Assembly (NCBI RefSeq): GCF_009760925.1
Contig: NZ_VRLV01000018.1
Span: forward strand, 1-64,000
Length of the DNA: 64,000 nucleotides
Origin: Nonomuraea typhae
GTDB taxonomy: Bacteria; Actinomycetota; Actinomycetes; Streptosporangiales; Streptosporangiaceae
Reading direction: 5' to 3'
Part shown: positions 1 to 10,351 of the stretch, piece after piece
Layout of the letters: every line of letters begins with the position of its first letter
Position numbering within the stretch: position 1 is the stretch's first letter
Position numbers and translations under genes: made by a program
Notes under the pieces: generated by a model
What the model was told of the DNA's origin: nothing
Databases searched by the model: none
The model's input: only the letters and a program-made list of their open reading frames with translations

Positions 1-364
1 CCCTTGCGGATCGTCGTGTGGTCACCCCAGGCGTCCGGCTGCGCCCGGTCGGGGGTGGGCACTGTGGGGTTGGTCACTGATCGTCGGGGATGCGGGTGGT
101 GCTGGGCGGGTTCGCGGGGTGGGTGCGGTGGTGGTGTGGTCGGCTGGCGGCGGGGCGGATTTCGCCTGCTACAGCGGGTGTTCTGTGGGTTTGTGGTGGT
201 GTGTGGGGCGGGTGGTGCGGGGCGGGGGTCTGAGGGGCTCGTCGGGTGGGCCGGCGGGTGATGCCGTTTCTTACAGGTTTCTTGACGAGTCGTGGAAATG
301 GGGACTCGGATGGTTTTGACGCGCTTACTCTGGATATCTGGTACGCGGCCGGAAGGGGACCCAC
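1..364. other. No recognisable gene
   Basis: This G-rich stretch has short open frames on both strands, but none resembles a known family or has a convincing start. The far left end could hold the tail of a gene entering from outside on the minus strand, but nothing proves this. The last part carries the ribosome binding site of the next small ORF. Confidence 0.4.
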
Positions 365-589
365 GTGGGGAACGATGTGTTGTGCCAGGTCTGTCAGGGG
401 GTTTTGCCAGCGTCTGGGCGTGAGGCGTACACCGCCGCCCGGGCGCGGCTGGTGGTGACGAACGGCTACTGCCAGGGTGGGTGCGCCGAGCGTGCCCAGC
501 CGCCGGTGCAGGCCGTGCGGGTGGGCGCCGCTCCCCCGGCTCCTGCGCCGGTCCCGGCTCCGGGTGTGCCGAGTGCGGTGCGGGTGTAG
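365..589 (+). CDS. Small Cys-rich hypothetical protein
   Basis: A 74-residue protein of unknown function. The N-terminal part has two cysteine pairs, CQVC at about residues 8-11 and CQGGC at about 36-40, which could bind zinc. The C-terminal third is rich in Pro, Ala and Val and looks disordered. The GTG start is preceded at good distance by a purine-rich GGAAGGGGA site, which favours a real gene. The stop codon directly abuts that of the convergent SnoaL-like gene. No family was recognised. Confidence 0.45.
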   Translation: MGNDVLCQVCQGVLPASGREAYTAARARLVVTNGYCQGGCAERAQPPVQAVRVGAAPPAPAPVPAPGVPSAVRV

Positions 590-943
590 TCAGGTTTCGT
601 GCCAGTAGTCCCTGGTCTGTACGGCGCGGCCGTCGTGGCCGAAGGTGATGAACACGCAGCCGGCCAGGGTGTGCTCGCCGTCGGTGACACGGTATTCGAC
701 GGCGGCTCGGTCGCCGTCCACGATGGGCGGTTCGAAGTGGGCGCGGGGGGCGTGCTCTTCTGCGAAGGATCTGCGGATGTAGTCGGCGATTTCGGCTTTC
801 CCGCGGTGTGGTGGGCGGAAGGGCATCGAGGTGTGGACGGCGTCGTCGGCGTACAGGGTGAGGATGGCCTCGGCGTCGTGGTGGGTCCAGCCGTGCTGCC
901 AGGTGTCGGCGAAGCGCTGGGCGGCGGCGCGGGTGTCGGTCAT
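590..943 (-). CDS. SnoaL/NTF2-like protein
   Basis: A 117-residue single-domain protein of the SnoaL-like NTF2 fold. It shows the usual N-terminal helix (AAQRFADTWQHGW), the YADDAVHTSMPFR strand-loop and a C-terminal RDYWHET. Members of this family are small cone-shaped cyclases, isomerases or ligand-binding proteins, so no substrate can be named. The ATG start has only a weak ribosome binding site. It lies about 100 bp downstream of pafA on the same strand and could be read through from it. The length is normal for the family. Confidence 0.75.
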   Translation of the reverse strand: MTDTRAAAQRFADTWQHGWTHHDAEAILTLYADDAVHTSMPFRPPHRGKAEIADYIRRSFAEEHAPRAHFEPPIVDGDRAAVEYRVTDGEHTLAGCVFITFGHDGRAVQTRDYWHET

Positions 944-1040
944 GGGGTGATCGTAGGTGGCCGTGCCGGCGGTCTGGCTGGAGGCTGCGCCGGAGGGCAG
1001 GCCGGCGGGGCGGGTACCCGGCCGGCCTCTTGTCTCCAGG

Positions 1041-2402
1041 TCACATGCCGGCGATGAGCTTGTCCACTCTCTCGTCCACGCTGCGGAACGGGTCTTTGCA
1101 CAGCACGGTGCGCTGCGCCTGGTCGTTGAGTTTGAGGTGCACCCAGTCGACGGTGAAGTCGCGGCGCTTCTCCTGGGCCTTGCGGATGAACTCGCCCCGC
1201 AGCCGCGCCCGGGTGGTCTGCGGCGGCACCGACTTGGCCTCGAAAATCCGGATGTCGGACGTCACCCGTTCCACCGCGCCGCGCTTTTGCAGCAGGTAGA
1301 ACAGGCCGCGTTTGCGGTGCACGTCGTGGTAGGCCAGGTCGAGCTGGGCCACGCGCGGTGAGGACAGCGGCAGGTCGTACTTCTTGCGGTAGCGCTCGAT
1401 GAGCTGGTATTTGGTCACCCAGTCGATCTCGCGGCTGACCAGGTCGAGGTTGCCGGTCTCCACCGCGCGCAGGGTGCGCTCCCACAGCTCCAGCACCCGC
1501 CGGGCGATGGGGTCGCCGCCGCGCCGGTCGACGAAGTCCTTGGCCTTGCCCAGATACTCCTGCTGGATCTCCAGCGAGGACGCCTCCCGCCCGTTGGCCA
1601 GGCGTACCCGCCGGCGGCCGGTCATGTCGTGGGAGACCTCGCGGATGGCCCGGATCGGGTTCTCCAGCGACAGGTCGCGCATCACGGTGCCCGCCTCGAT
1701 CATGCGCAGCACCAGGTCGGTCGCGCCGACCTTGAGCAGCATCGTGGCCTCGCTCATGTTCGAGTCGCCCACGATGACGTGCAGGCGCCGGAAACGCTCG
1801 GCGTCGCCGTGGGGCTCGTCGCGGGTGTTGATGATCGGCCGGGACCGGGTCGTCGCCGACGACACCCCCTCCCAGATGTGCTCGGCGCGCTGCGAGACGC
1901 AGTAGACGGCGCCGCGCGGGGTCTGCAGCACCTTGCCGGCGCCGCAGATGATCTGCCGCGTCACCAGGAACGGGATCAGCACGTCGGCCAGGCGGCCGAA
2001 CTCTCCCTGCCGGCTCACGCAGTAGTTCTCGTGGCAGCCGTAGGAGTTGCCGGCGGAGTCGGTGTTGTTCTTGAACAGGTAGATGTCGCCGGCGATGCCC
2101 TCCTCGCGCAGGCGTTTCTCGGCGTCGACGAGCAGCCCCTCCAGGATGCGCTCGCCGGCCTTGTCGTGGGTGACGAGTTCGACGACGTTGTCGCACTCGG
2201 GGGTGGCGTACTCGGGATGGCTGCCCACGTCCAGATACAGGCGGGCGCCGTTACGGAGGAAGACGTTGCTTGACCGGCCCCAGGACACGACCCTCCGGAA
2301 CAGGTAGCGCGCCACCTCATCCGGCGACAGCCTGCGCTGACCCCGGAAGGTGCATGTGACGCCGTACTCGTTCTCCAGGCCGAAGATGCGTCGATCCACC
2401 AC
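1041..2402 (-). CDS. pafA: Pup--protein ligase PafA
   Basis: A full-length 453-residue proteasome accessory factor A. It joins the C-terminal glutamate of the prokaryotic ubiquitin-like protein Pup to lysines of target proteins, using ATP in a glutamine-synthetase-like fold. The N-terminus is diagnostic (RRIFGLENEYGVTCTFRGQ), followed by the FLRNGARLYLDVGSHPEYATPE active-site region. Two GTG codons lie in tandem; the second (at 2399) gives the usual MDRRIFG start. A TAGTGT hexamer a few bases upstream could be the -10 of a leaderless transcript. The genes usually nearby (pup, prcBA, pafBC) are not in view: a secreted-protein gene is divergent upstream and a SnoaL-like gene follows. Confidence 0.97.
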   Translation of the reverse strand: MVDRRIFGLENEYGVTCTFRGQRRLSPDEVARYLFRRVVSWGRSSNVFLRNGARLYLDVGSHPEYATPECDNVVELVTHDKAGERILEGLLVDAEKRLREEGIAGDIYLFKNNTDSAGNSYGCHENYCVSRQGEFGRLADVLIPFLVTRQIICGAGKVLQTPRGAVYCVSQRAEHIWEGVSSATTRSRPIINTRDEPHGDAERFRRLHVIVGDSNMSEATMLLKVGATDLVLRMIEAGTVMRDLSLENPIRAIREVSHDMTGRRRVRLANGREASSLEIQQEYLGKAKDFVDRRGGDPIARRVLELWERTLRAVETGNLDLVSREIDWVTKYQLIERYRKKYDLPLSSPRVAQLDLAYHDVHRKRGLFYLLQKRGAVERVTSDIRIFEAKSVPPQTTRARLRGEFIRKAQEKRRDFTVDWVHLKLNDQAQRTVLCKDPFRSVDERVDKLIAGM

Positions 2403-2701
2403 CTCACACTATTCTCCCCGAGCCGATGTCGGGGAAGATCTTGGTGCGCGGCGTGCCCGGCCTGGGGGTACGGCTGCGCCCGGCCGGGACGTCCTGGCCG
2501 GTCAGGGGCCCGGAGTACGCATTTCCCGGGTGGCGCGGTGGTCTCGCGATCGGCTATCGCGTCCGGGCTGTGGGGAGGACAGTGTGTTCAGGCACACTCA
2601 TCCGCGACGGCCGCGCCGGCGAAGACCGAAGAGCAACGGTTGGACGGAGCCGGCCGGAGCGTCGTCCCCCGGGTTCCGTCATCATCCACAAGGAGACAGG
2701 T
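2403..2701. promoter_or_regulatory. Divergent intergenic region, pafA / secreted protein
   Basis: About 300 bp separate the divergent pafA and secreted-protein starts. It must hold both promoters. A TAGTGT hexamer next to the pafA start is the only promoter-like element seen. The right edge carries an AAGGAGACAGG ribosome binding site for the secreted protein. No coding sequence was recognised in it. Confidence 0.4.
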
Positions 2702-3079
2702 ATGCGCACGTCGTACAAGATCGCTCTCCCCGCCCTCCTGACGGCCGGGCTGCTGATGTCCCCGGCCGCCCTGTCCGCCTCCGCCTCCGCGGTGTCGAGC
2801 GGTTCGGCGGCGGCGATGGCCCTGACTCTCGACGGCGGCAGCTGTGAGGCGCTCGCGCGGCGGTTCCTGTGCGAGGTGTCCTTCAGCGGCGGGGTGGCGC
2901 CGACCTCGGTCCGCTGGTTCGTCAACAACAACCACATCCCGTCCTTCGACAACAAGCGGTTCGTGGCGATCGGCTGCCAGCCGACCTTCAGCTACGCCAT
3001 CCGTGCCGTGGTTTCGGATGCGGCCGGCGCCTCCGTGGAGTTCCGTACCTCCGCGATCTGCAGGTCCGGCAACCCGTGA
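2702..3079 (+). CDS. Small secreted protein of unknown function
   Basis: A 125-residue exported protein. Residues 1-30 form a classical signal peptide: basic MRTSYK, a hydrophobic ALPALLTAGLLM core, and Ala/Ser-rich cleavage region. The mature part carries four cysteines (in GSCEA, RFLCEV, IGCQP and AICRS), consistent with two disulfides, and has beta-rich spacing. The ATG start has a strong AAGGAG site seven bases upstream. The function is not recognised. The gene ends at a strong bidirectional terminator. Confidence 0.75.
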   Translation: MRTSYKIALPALLTAGLLMSPAALSASASAVSSGSAAAMALTLDGGSCEALARRFLCEVSFSGGVAPTSVRWFVNNNHIPSFDNKRFVAIGCQPTFSYAIRAVVSDAAGASVEFRTSAICRSGNP

Positions 3080-3091
3080 TCGGTTGCGTCT

Positions 3092-3128
3092 GATCCGGTG
3101 GGAGCGGCATCGCCGTTCTCACCGGATC
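3092..3128. terminator. Bidirectional hairpin terminator
   Basis: Arms GATCCGGTGGGAGCGGC (3092-3108) and its near-perfect complement (3112-3128) pair over 17 bp with two G-U pairs and a three-base loop. It lies between the convergent secreted-protein and UvrA-like genes. There is no strong U-tract, as is usual in high-GC actinomycetes. Confidence 0.75.
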
Positions 3129-3141
3129 GGGGGCGGGCCGG

Positions 3142-5523
<2,382 letters not shown>

Positions 5524-5653
5524 GCTGTCTCCATCTGTGGGGCGGTGCCGCCTGGCGGGTCCGGAAAAACGCGTCCAGTATGCCCGGTTGGTTCGGGTTG
5601 GGCGGCAACGGTTTCTGTCTACCTGAGCGGCGGCGGTGGTCGCGTCCGGGTGC

Positions 5654-6064
5654 TCAGCGGATTTCCTCGATGCGGATGAGGTTGCCCGCCGGGTCGCGGA
5701 AGGCGCAGTCGCGTACGCCGTAGGGCTGGTCGGTGGGTTCCTGGACGACTTCGGCGTCGCCGGCCTGCAGTTTGGCGAAGGTGGCGTCGAGGTCGGCGGT
5801 GGCCAGGACGATGCCGGCGTAGGTGCCTTTGGCCATCATTTCGATGATCATGCGGCGTTCGTCGTCGGTGATGCCGGGGTCGGCGAGCGGGGGTGTGAGC
5901 ACGATGGAGGTGGCGGGCTGGTCGGCCGGACCGACGGTGATCCAGCGCAGGCCCTCGAAGCCGACGTCGTTGCGGACTTCGAAGCCGAGGGTGTCGCGGT
6001 AGAAGGCCAGGGCGGCCTCGGGGTCGTCGTGGGGCAGGAAGCTGGCGTGAATGCGGATGTTCAT
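5654..6064 (-). CDS. VOC (glyoxalase/bleomycin resistance) family protein
   Basis: A 136-residue vicinal-oxygen-chelate protein. The pattern FYRDTLGFEVRNDV near the N-terminus and DCAFRDPAGNLIRIEE at the C-terminus is typical, and the length fits one double beta-alpha-beta module pair. Members are metal-dependent dioxygenases, isomerases or drug-binding proteins; the substrate is unknown. It lies 58 bp downstream of an AraC-type regulator on the same strand, a common pairing that suggests one transcript. Confidence 0.85.
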   Translation of the reverse strand: MNIRIHASFLPHDDPEAALAFYRDTLGFEVRNDVGFEGLRWITVGPADQPATSIVLTPPLADPGITDDERRMIIEMMAKGTYAGIVLATADLDATFAKLQAGDAEVVQEPTDQPYGVRDCAFRDPAGNLIRIEEIR

Positions 6065-6122
6065 GCCGGTCAGGCTAATTGTGGTGGCATGGGTGGCGCT
6101 TCTTGAATCCTGATGGGTCTGG

Positions 6123-6539
6123 TCAATTCCTGACCGGTCGGGTGACGCGTTTGGCCACGCACGCGGGCATCTCGGCGCCGGCTTGGGCGGTGCGGCGGCG
6201 GTAGGCGCTGGGGGGCATGCCGACCAGCTCGGTGAAGCGGGTGCTGAAGGTGCCCAGGGAGGAGCAGCCGACGGCGAAGCAGACGTCGGTGACGCTGAGG
6301 TCGCCGCGGCGCAGCAGTGCCATGGCGCGCTCGATGCGGCGGGTCATCAGGTAGCTGTAGGGCGATTCGCCGTAGGCGGCGCGGAACTGGCGGCTGAGGT
6401 GGCCGGCGGACATGTTGGCGCCGCGGGCCAGCGCCTGCACGTCGAGGGGCTGGGCGTATTCGCGGTCGATGCGGTCGCGGACCCGGCGCAGCAGCGCGAG
6501 GTCGCGCAGGTGCTGGGCCTCGGTGGATCTGCTGCTCAC
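6123..6539 (-). CDS. AraC-family transcriptional regulator
   Basis: A 138-residue protein made almost only of an AraC DNA-binding domain. The first helix-turn-helix is at ALARGANMSAGHLSRQFRAAYG and the second at DVCFAVGCSSLGTFSTRFTELVG, followed by the PPSAYRRR end motif. It lacks an effector domain, like the short SoxS-type regulators. The start is GTG. It is probably co-transcribed with the VOC gene downstream and lies 25 bp after the TetR gene on the same strand. Confidence 0.88.
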   Translation of the reverse strand: MSSRSTEAQHLRDLALLRRVRDRIDREYAQPLDVQALARGANMSAGHLSRQFRAAYGESPYSYLMTRRIERAMALLRRGDLSVTDVCFAVGCSSLGTFSTRFTELVGMPPSAYRRRTAQAGAEMPACVAKRVTRPVRN

Positions 6540-6564
6540 CTGCGCATCGTACGCCGCCGGGTGC

Positions 6565-7167
6565 TCAGCCGTCGCCGAGCAGGGCGTTGACGTGGCGCCT
6601 GAGGGTGGCGTGGGCGGGGGTGGCGCCGTGGTGGCCGACCAGGGCCAGGGCGGTCAGTCCTTCGGCCAGCGGCAGGAGGGTGTCGGCTGCCTGCTCGGCG
6701 TCCAGGCCGGTGCGGAACTCGCGGGTCTGCTGGCCGTAGCGGATCAGCCACACCAGCAGGGCGCGGGTCTGGGCGTGGGCCTGGCGCAGGACGGCGGCCA
6801 GGGACGGCGTGGCGGCGGCGTGGGCGGTGAAGGCGGCCAGGATGGCGGCGTCGCGCCGCTGGTGGGCTTCGACGAGCGTGATGGAGCGCAGGGTGGCGGT
6901 GAGCAGGGTGGCGGCCGATTGGCCGGTGCCGGAGGCGGCGATGTCGGCTTTGCCGTGTTCGGTGATGCGTTCGGTGACGTGGCGCAGGGCGAAGACGAGC
7001 ATCTCCTCCTTGGTGGCGAAGCAGCGCTGTACCGCGCCCATGGACACGCCCGCCTGTTCGGCCACCTCGCGCAGGGTGGCGCCTTCGGGGCCGTGGCGCT
7101 CGATGAGGTCGCAGACCGCTTCGGCGATGTGGCGGCGGCGGGTCTCGTAGTCGACCTGCTTGGGCAT
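6565..7167 (-). CDS. TetR-family transcriptional regulator
   Basis: A 200-residue TetR repressor. The helix-turn-helix is at TLREVAEQAGVSMGAVQRCFATKEEM (about residues 34-60), followed by a ligand-binding all-helical domain. It is divergent from the small membrane protein and carboxylesterase genes. Two matching palindromes in the intergenic region are its probable operators, so it likely represses both its own gene and the esterase operon. The ligand is unknown. Confidence 0.92.
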   Translation of the reverse strand: MPKQVDYETRRRHIAEAVCDLIERHGPEGATLREVAEQAGVSMGAVQRCFATKEEMLVFALRHVTERITEHGKADIAASGTGQSAATLLTATLRSITLVEAHQRRDAAILAAFTAHAAATPSLAAVLRQAHAQTRALLVWLIRYGQQTREFRTGLDAEQAADTLLPLAEGLTALALVGHHGATPAHATLRRHVNALLGDG

Positions 7168-7192
7168 GAGGCTCCTCCCCCGGGCTCGTTGT

Positions 7193-7243
7193 GATGCGTT
7201 TGCATCGTATCAAGGAATCCGGTTTATTTGATGCGTACGCATC
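7193..7243. promoter_or_regulatory. Paired TetR operators
   Basis: Two palindromes, GATGCGTTTGCATC (7193-7206) and the perfect GATGCGTACGCATC (7230-7243), lie 37 bp apart centre to centre between the divergent TetR and membrane-protein genes. The shared GATGC/GCATC half-sites and their position make them the probable binding sites of the TetR repressor. Confidence 0.75.
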
Positions 7244-7267
7244 GGAACGAAGGAGAGGGACGTCCAC

Positions 7268-7501
7268 GTGAACCGTCTCACCACCCCGCCCCGCACGGCC
7301 GTCAAGGCGTTGTGGCTGGCCGGAGTCCTGTTCGCGGTCCAGGGATTCGGCTCGGCGATCACCGAGGCGCGCTGGGGCACCAGCTTCGGCATCGCCGCGC
7401 TGCTGCGCGCCGCCGGCGTGCCGGGCTGGGCCGACCTGGTCATCGGCGCGATCGGGGCCCTGGCCCTGCTGGCGGCGCTGTATCGGACGGTGCGCCGATG
7501 A
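7268..7501 (+). CDS. Small two-helix membrane protein
   Basis: A 77-residue protein with two predicted membrane segments, at about residues 14-32 (LWLAGVLFAVQGFGSA) and 53-71 (DLVIGAIGALALLAALY). The GTG start has a strong GAAGGAGAG site. The stop overlaps the ATG of the carboxylesterase by 4 nt, so the two are translationally coupled. Its role is unknown. It is the first gene after the TetR operators and thus part of the regulated unit. Confidence 0.75.
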   Translation: MNRLTTPPRTAVKALWLAGVLFAVQGFGSAITEARWGTSFGIAALLRAAGVPGWADLVIGAIGALALLAALYRTVRR

Positions 7502-9213
7502 GCGCGCCCACCGGCCGCACCACCGGCCGCCGCCTCAAGGCGACGGCAGCCGCGATCGGCCCGCTCACGCTGACGCTGAGCCTGGCCGTCCCCGCAGCGC
7601 ACGCCACACCCGCGCACGCCACACCCGCGCACGCCACACCCGCGCACGCCACACCCGCGCACGCCACGTACGGCGCGGCCGTGCAGGCTGCACGATCGGC
7701 CGCACACGATTCGGGCGGTACGGCGCGGCCCGTCGTGCGCACCGGCGCCGGCGCGGTCGCGGGGGTGGCCTCCGCCGACGGCCTGCGGCGATTCACCGCC
7801 ATCCCGTACGCCGCTGCCCCGACCGGGGACCTGCGCTGGCGGCCGCCCCGGCCCGCCCGGGCGTGGAAGGGGGTCAGGGACGCCTCCGGCCCGGCGGTGC
7901 GCTGCGCCCAGAACGCCAATCCGGCCGACTCCAACCCGGCCAGCGCCGCCGAGGACTGCCTCTACCTCAACATCACCACGCCGGACAAGGCGCAGCGGTC
8001 CGCGCGGGGGCTGCCGGTCATGGTGTGGCTGCACGGCGGCGGCTTCACCCAGGGCGCCGGCGGCGACTACGACGCCGGGCGGCTCGCGCGGGCGGGCGCG
8101 ATGGTCGTGACCGTCAACTACCGGCTGGGCATCTTCGGCTTCCTCGGCCACCCGCACCTGGCGGGCTCGGGCGCGTTCGGCCTGCTGGACCAGCAGGCCG
8201 CGCTGAGGTGGGTACGGCGCAACGCCGCGGCGTTCGGCGGGGACGCGGCCAACGTCACCCTGTTCGGCGAGTCGGCCGGCGGGTTCAGCACCTGCGCCCA
8301 GCTGACCTCGCCCCGGGCGGCGGGGCTGTTCGACAAGGTGATCATCCAGAGCGGCACCTGCTCCATGCGCCGGCTCGGCATCGACCCCGCCGGCGGCGAC
8401 GCCGTCTGGCCCGCGCGCCGGGCGAGCGAGCGCATCGCCGCGGCCGCCGCCGGCCGGCTCGGCTGCACCGGCGCGGCGCTGCGGTGCCTGCGCAAGGCCC
8501 CGGTCGCGGCGCTACTGGGCGCCCAACAGGCGATCCCGGCCACCTGGGCACCCGCCCACGGCACCCCGGCGCTGCCGCTGGAGCCGGGCCGGGCGCTGGC
8601 GCAAGGCCGCATCCACCGGGTGCCGGTCATGGCCGGCGGCACCGCCGACGAGGCCCGCTACTTCACGGCCATGTACTTCGACGGCCCCGGCCGGCCGCTG
8701 GACGACAACACCTACCGGCAGTTCCTGCGCATCGCCTTCGGCCGCGACGCCGCCCGGGTGGCGGCCCGCTACCCGGTCAGCGCGTACGGCTCGCCGTCCC
8801 TGGCCTGGGCGGCCGTGGCCACCGACCGCGCCTGGAGCTGCCCGGCGCGCCTGGGCAACCGGCAGCTGGCCCGCAAGGTGGCGGTGTATCAGTTCGAGTT
8901 CGCCGACCGCGCCGCCCCGCGCCCGGCCGGCTTCGCCGTACCCCGCTCCTTCCCGCTGGGCGCCTACCACGGCGGAGAGCTGGCCTACCTGTTCGACGGG
9001 CCGGGCGCCGCGGTGGAGCGGCCCCTGTCGCCCGGCCAGCGCCGCCTGGCCGCGCAGATGATCGGCCACTGGACGCGCTTCGCGGCCACCGGTGACCCCA
9101 ACGGCCCCGGCCTGCCCCGCTGGAAGCCGGGCGCCGGGCACGTCCGCACGCTGGCGGTATCGGATGGCCCGGCGCGCCACCGGTGCGCCTTGTGGGCCTC
9201 ACTCGGCCGGTAG
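7498..9213 (+). CDS. Secreted type B carboxylesterase
   Basis: A 571-residue alpha/beta-hydrolase of the carboxylesterase/cholinesterase family that hydrolyses ester substrates outside the cell. The nucleophile elbow is GESAGG, and the oxyanion motif is WLHGGGFTQGAGGDYD. EDCLYLNITTP and GAYHGGELAYLFD, with the probable catalytic His, are also present. The start at 7498 overlaps the membrane-protein stop (ATGA). The signal peptide (residues 1-35) ends in a five-fold HATPA-like repeat encoded by 15-bp tandem repeats. An open frame reaches further upstream, but the 7498 ATG gives the proper signal peptide. It is homologous to the lipoprotein esterase at 60.1 kb. Confidence 0.9.
   Translation: MSAPTGRTTGRRLKATAAAIGPLTLTLSLAVPAAHATPAHATPAHATPAHATPAHATYGAAVQAARSAAHDSGGTARPVVRTGAGAVAGVASADGLRRFTAIPYAAAPTGDLRWRPPRPARAWKGVRDASGPAVRCAQNANPADSNPASAAEDCLYLNITTPDKAQRSARGLPVMVWLHGGGFTQGAGGDYDAGRLARAGAMVVTVNYRLGIFGFLGHPHLAGSGAFGLLDQQAALRWVRRNAAAFGGDAANVTLFGESAGGFSTCAQLTSPRAAGLFDKVIIQSGTCSMRRLGIDPAGGDAVWPARRASERIAAAAAGRLGCTGAALRCLRKAPVAALLGAQQAIPATWAPAHGTPALPLEPGRALAQGRIHRVPVMAGGTADEARYFTAMYFDGPGRPLDDNTYRQFLRIAFGRDAARVAARYPVSAYGSPSLAWAAVATDRAWSCPARLGNRQLARKVAVYQFEFADRAAPRPAGFAVPRSFPLGAYHGGELAYLFDGPGAAVERPLSPGQRRLAAQMIGHWTRFAATGDPNGPGLPRWKPGAGHVRTLAVSDGPARHRCALWASLGR
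7601..7667. repeat. 15-bp tandem repeat at signal peptide end
   Basis: Four perfect copies of ACGCCACACCCGCGC (7601-7660) and a partial fifth copy encode repeated HATPA. They fall at the signal peptidase region of the carboxylesterase and supply several Ala-x-Ala cleavage sites. Copy number changes would keep the frame because the unit is 15 bp. Confidence 0.95.
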
Positions 9214-9608
9214 GGGCCGGCCGGTGCCGGGCTCGTGCACCTCCGGGCCGGTCTCACCCCCATAGGTGGCGATCTTGTAGTCGACGGCCGCCAGCGACAG
9301 GGCAAGCTCCCGGATGCGGCGCCGGATGGTGTCGCGATGCTCGATCAGCACAGGAAGGCCAGGCGCCGCACCGCCGCGGCGTCGTAGGCGCGGTGCCCGC
9401 CCGGGTCGCGGGCCACGGTGACCAGGCCGGCCCGCTCGTAGTAGCGCAGTGTGTGGGCGGTGATGCCGAGCAGGCCGGCGACCTGGGCGATCGTCAGCGG
9501 CTGCGGCACCGGGCCCGGCCGGGTCAGCTCGTGGAGCACCTCGATCGGCGGCGGGCCGTCCTCGCCGAGGATGTCCAGCAGCCGGGTCATCAGGTCGTCG
9601 GTGGCCAT
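9199..9608 (-). pseudogene. MerR-family regulator with internal deletion
   Basis: The first 87 codons encode a normal MerR N-terminus with the helix-turn-helix and wing (LTIAQVAGLLGITAHTLRYYERAGLV, then GHRAYDAAAVRRLAFL), followed by a stop. The missing C-terminal half is found immediately downstream in another frame (IEHRDTIRRRIRELAL...DYKIATYGG) and ends at 9199, overlapping the esterase gene. About 30 codons that normally join the two parts are absent. I infer one internal deletion that also shifted the frame. The 87-residue product could still bind DNA but lacks the dimerisation helix. It pairs with the equally damaged SDR gene upstream. Confidence 0.75.
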
Positions 9609-9633
9609 GCCGGGCGAGCCTACGCCCCTTGCG

Positions 9634-10307
9634 CTAGACGGGCCGGGCCGAGGGGGCCAGGCCCGGGAAGTCGGCGCTGCGCGCGATCCCGGCCCACCGC
9701 TCGACCTCGGCCAGGCCGCGCCGGTAGGCGCCCGACAGCCGCTCGACGGCCTCGCGGCCCAGCGGCAGCCGCAGCGGCACCTCGGCGGCGTGGGCCAGGC
9801 CCACGATGATGGCGGCCGCGCGCGCCGGGTCGCCTTCCCGCAGCCCGTCTGCTCCGGCCAGGTCGGCGCGCACCGGGGTCGGCGCCTCGCGGTAGGCGGG
9901 CGAGGGCTCGACGATCATCACGCGGACGCCGAACGGCGCGACCTCGCCGGCCCGGGACTCCGCCCAGCCTTCCAGGGCGAACTTCGAGACAGGTGCAGGT
10001 CCATCAGCTCGCGCAACTGCTCCTCGCTCACCTCCTGGGCGGAGCCGACGATCGCGCGGCCGGCGTTGTTGACCAGCACGTCCAGGCGGCCGAACCGCTC
10101 GAGCGCGGCCTGGATGAGGGCGGGGGCGGTGGCGGTGTCGCGGGCGTCGAAGGCCACCGTCAGCAGGTCGCCGGTGTGCAGGCCGGCCATGCTTTCGGGG
10201 TGGCGCACGGCGGCCACCACCCGGTCGCCGGCCGCCAGCGCCGCCTCGGCCAGGGCGCGTCCCAGGCCGCGGGAGGCGCCGGTGATGATCCAGGTCTGTG
10301 TCGTCAT
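9634..10307 (-). pseudogene. SDR oxidoreductase with internal deletion
   Basis: The N-terminal part is a clear short-chain dehydrogenase (TGASRGLGRALAEAAL cofactor loop, LDVLVNNAGRAI), reaching LRELMDLHL. The sequence then jumps, out of frame, to SKFALEGWAESRAGEVAPFGVRV and the C-terminal part (MIVEPSPAYREAP). The 50-60 residues between, including the catalytic Ser and the Tyr of YxxxK, are missing. The gene cannot make an active enzyme. It lies 25 bp upstream of the MerR pseudogene on the same strand and was probably its regulated partner. Confidence 0.8.
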
Positions 10308-10351
10308 GGCGGCGACGGTAGGCGTTGGAGCGCGCTCGAAGGCAAACCGGC

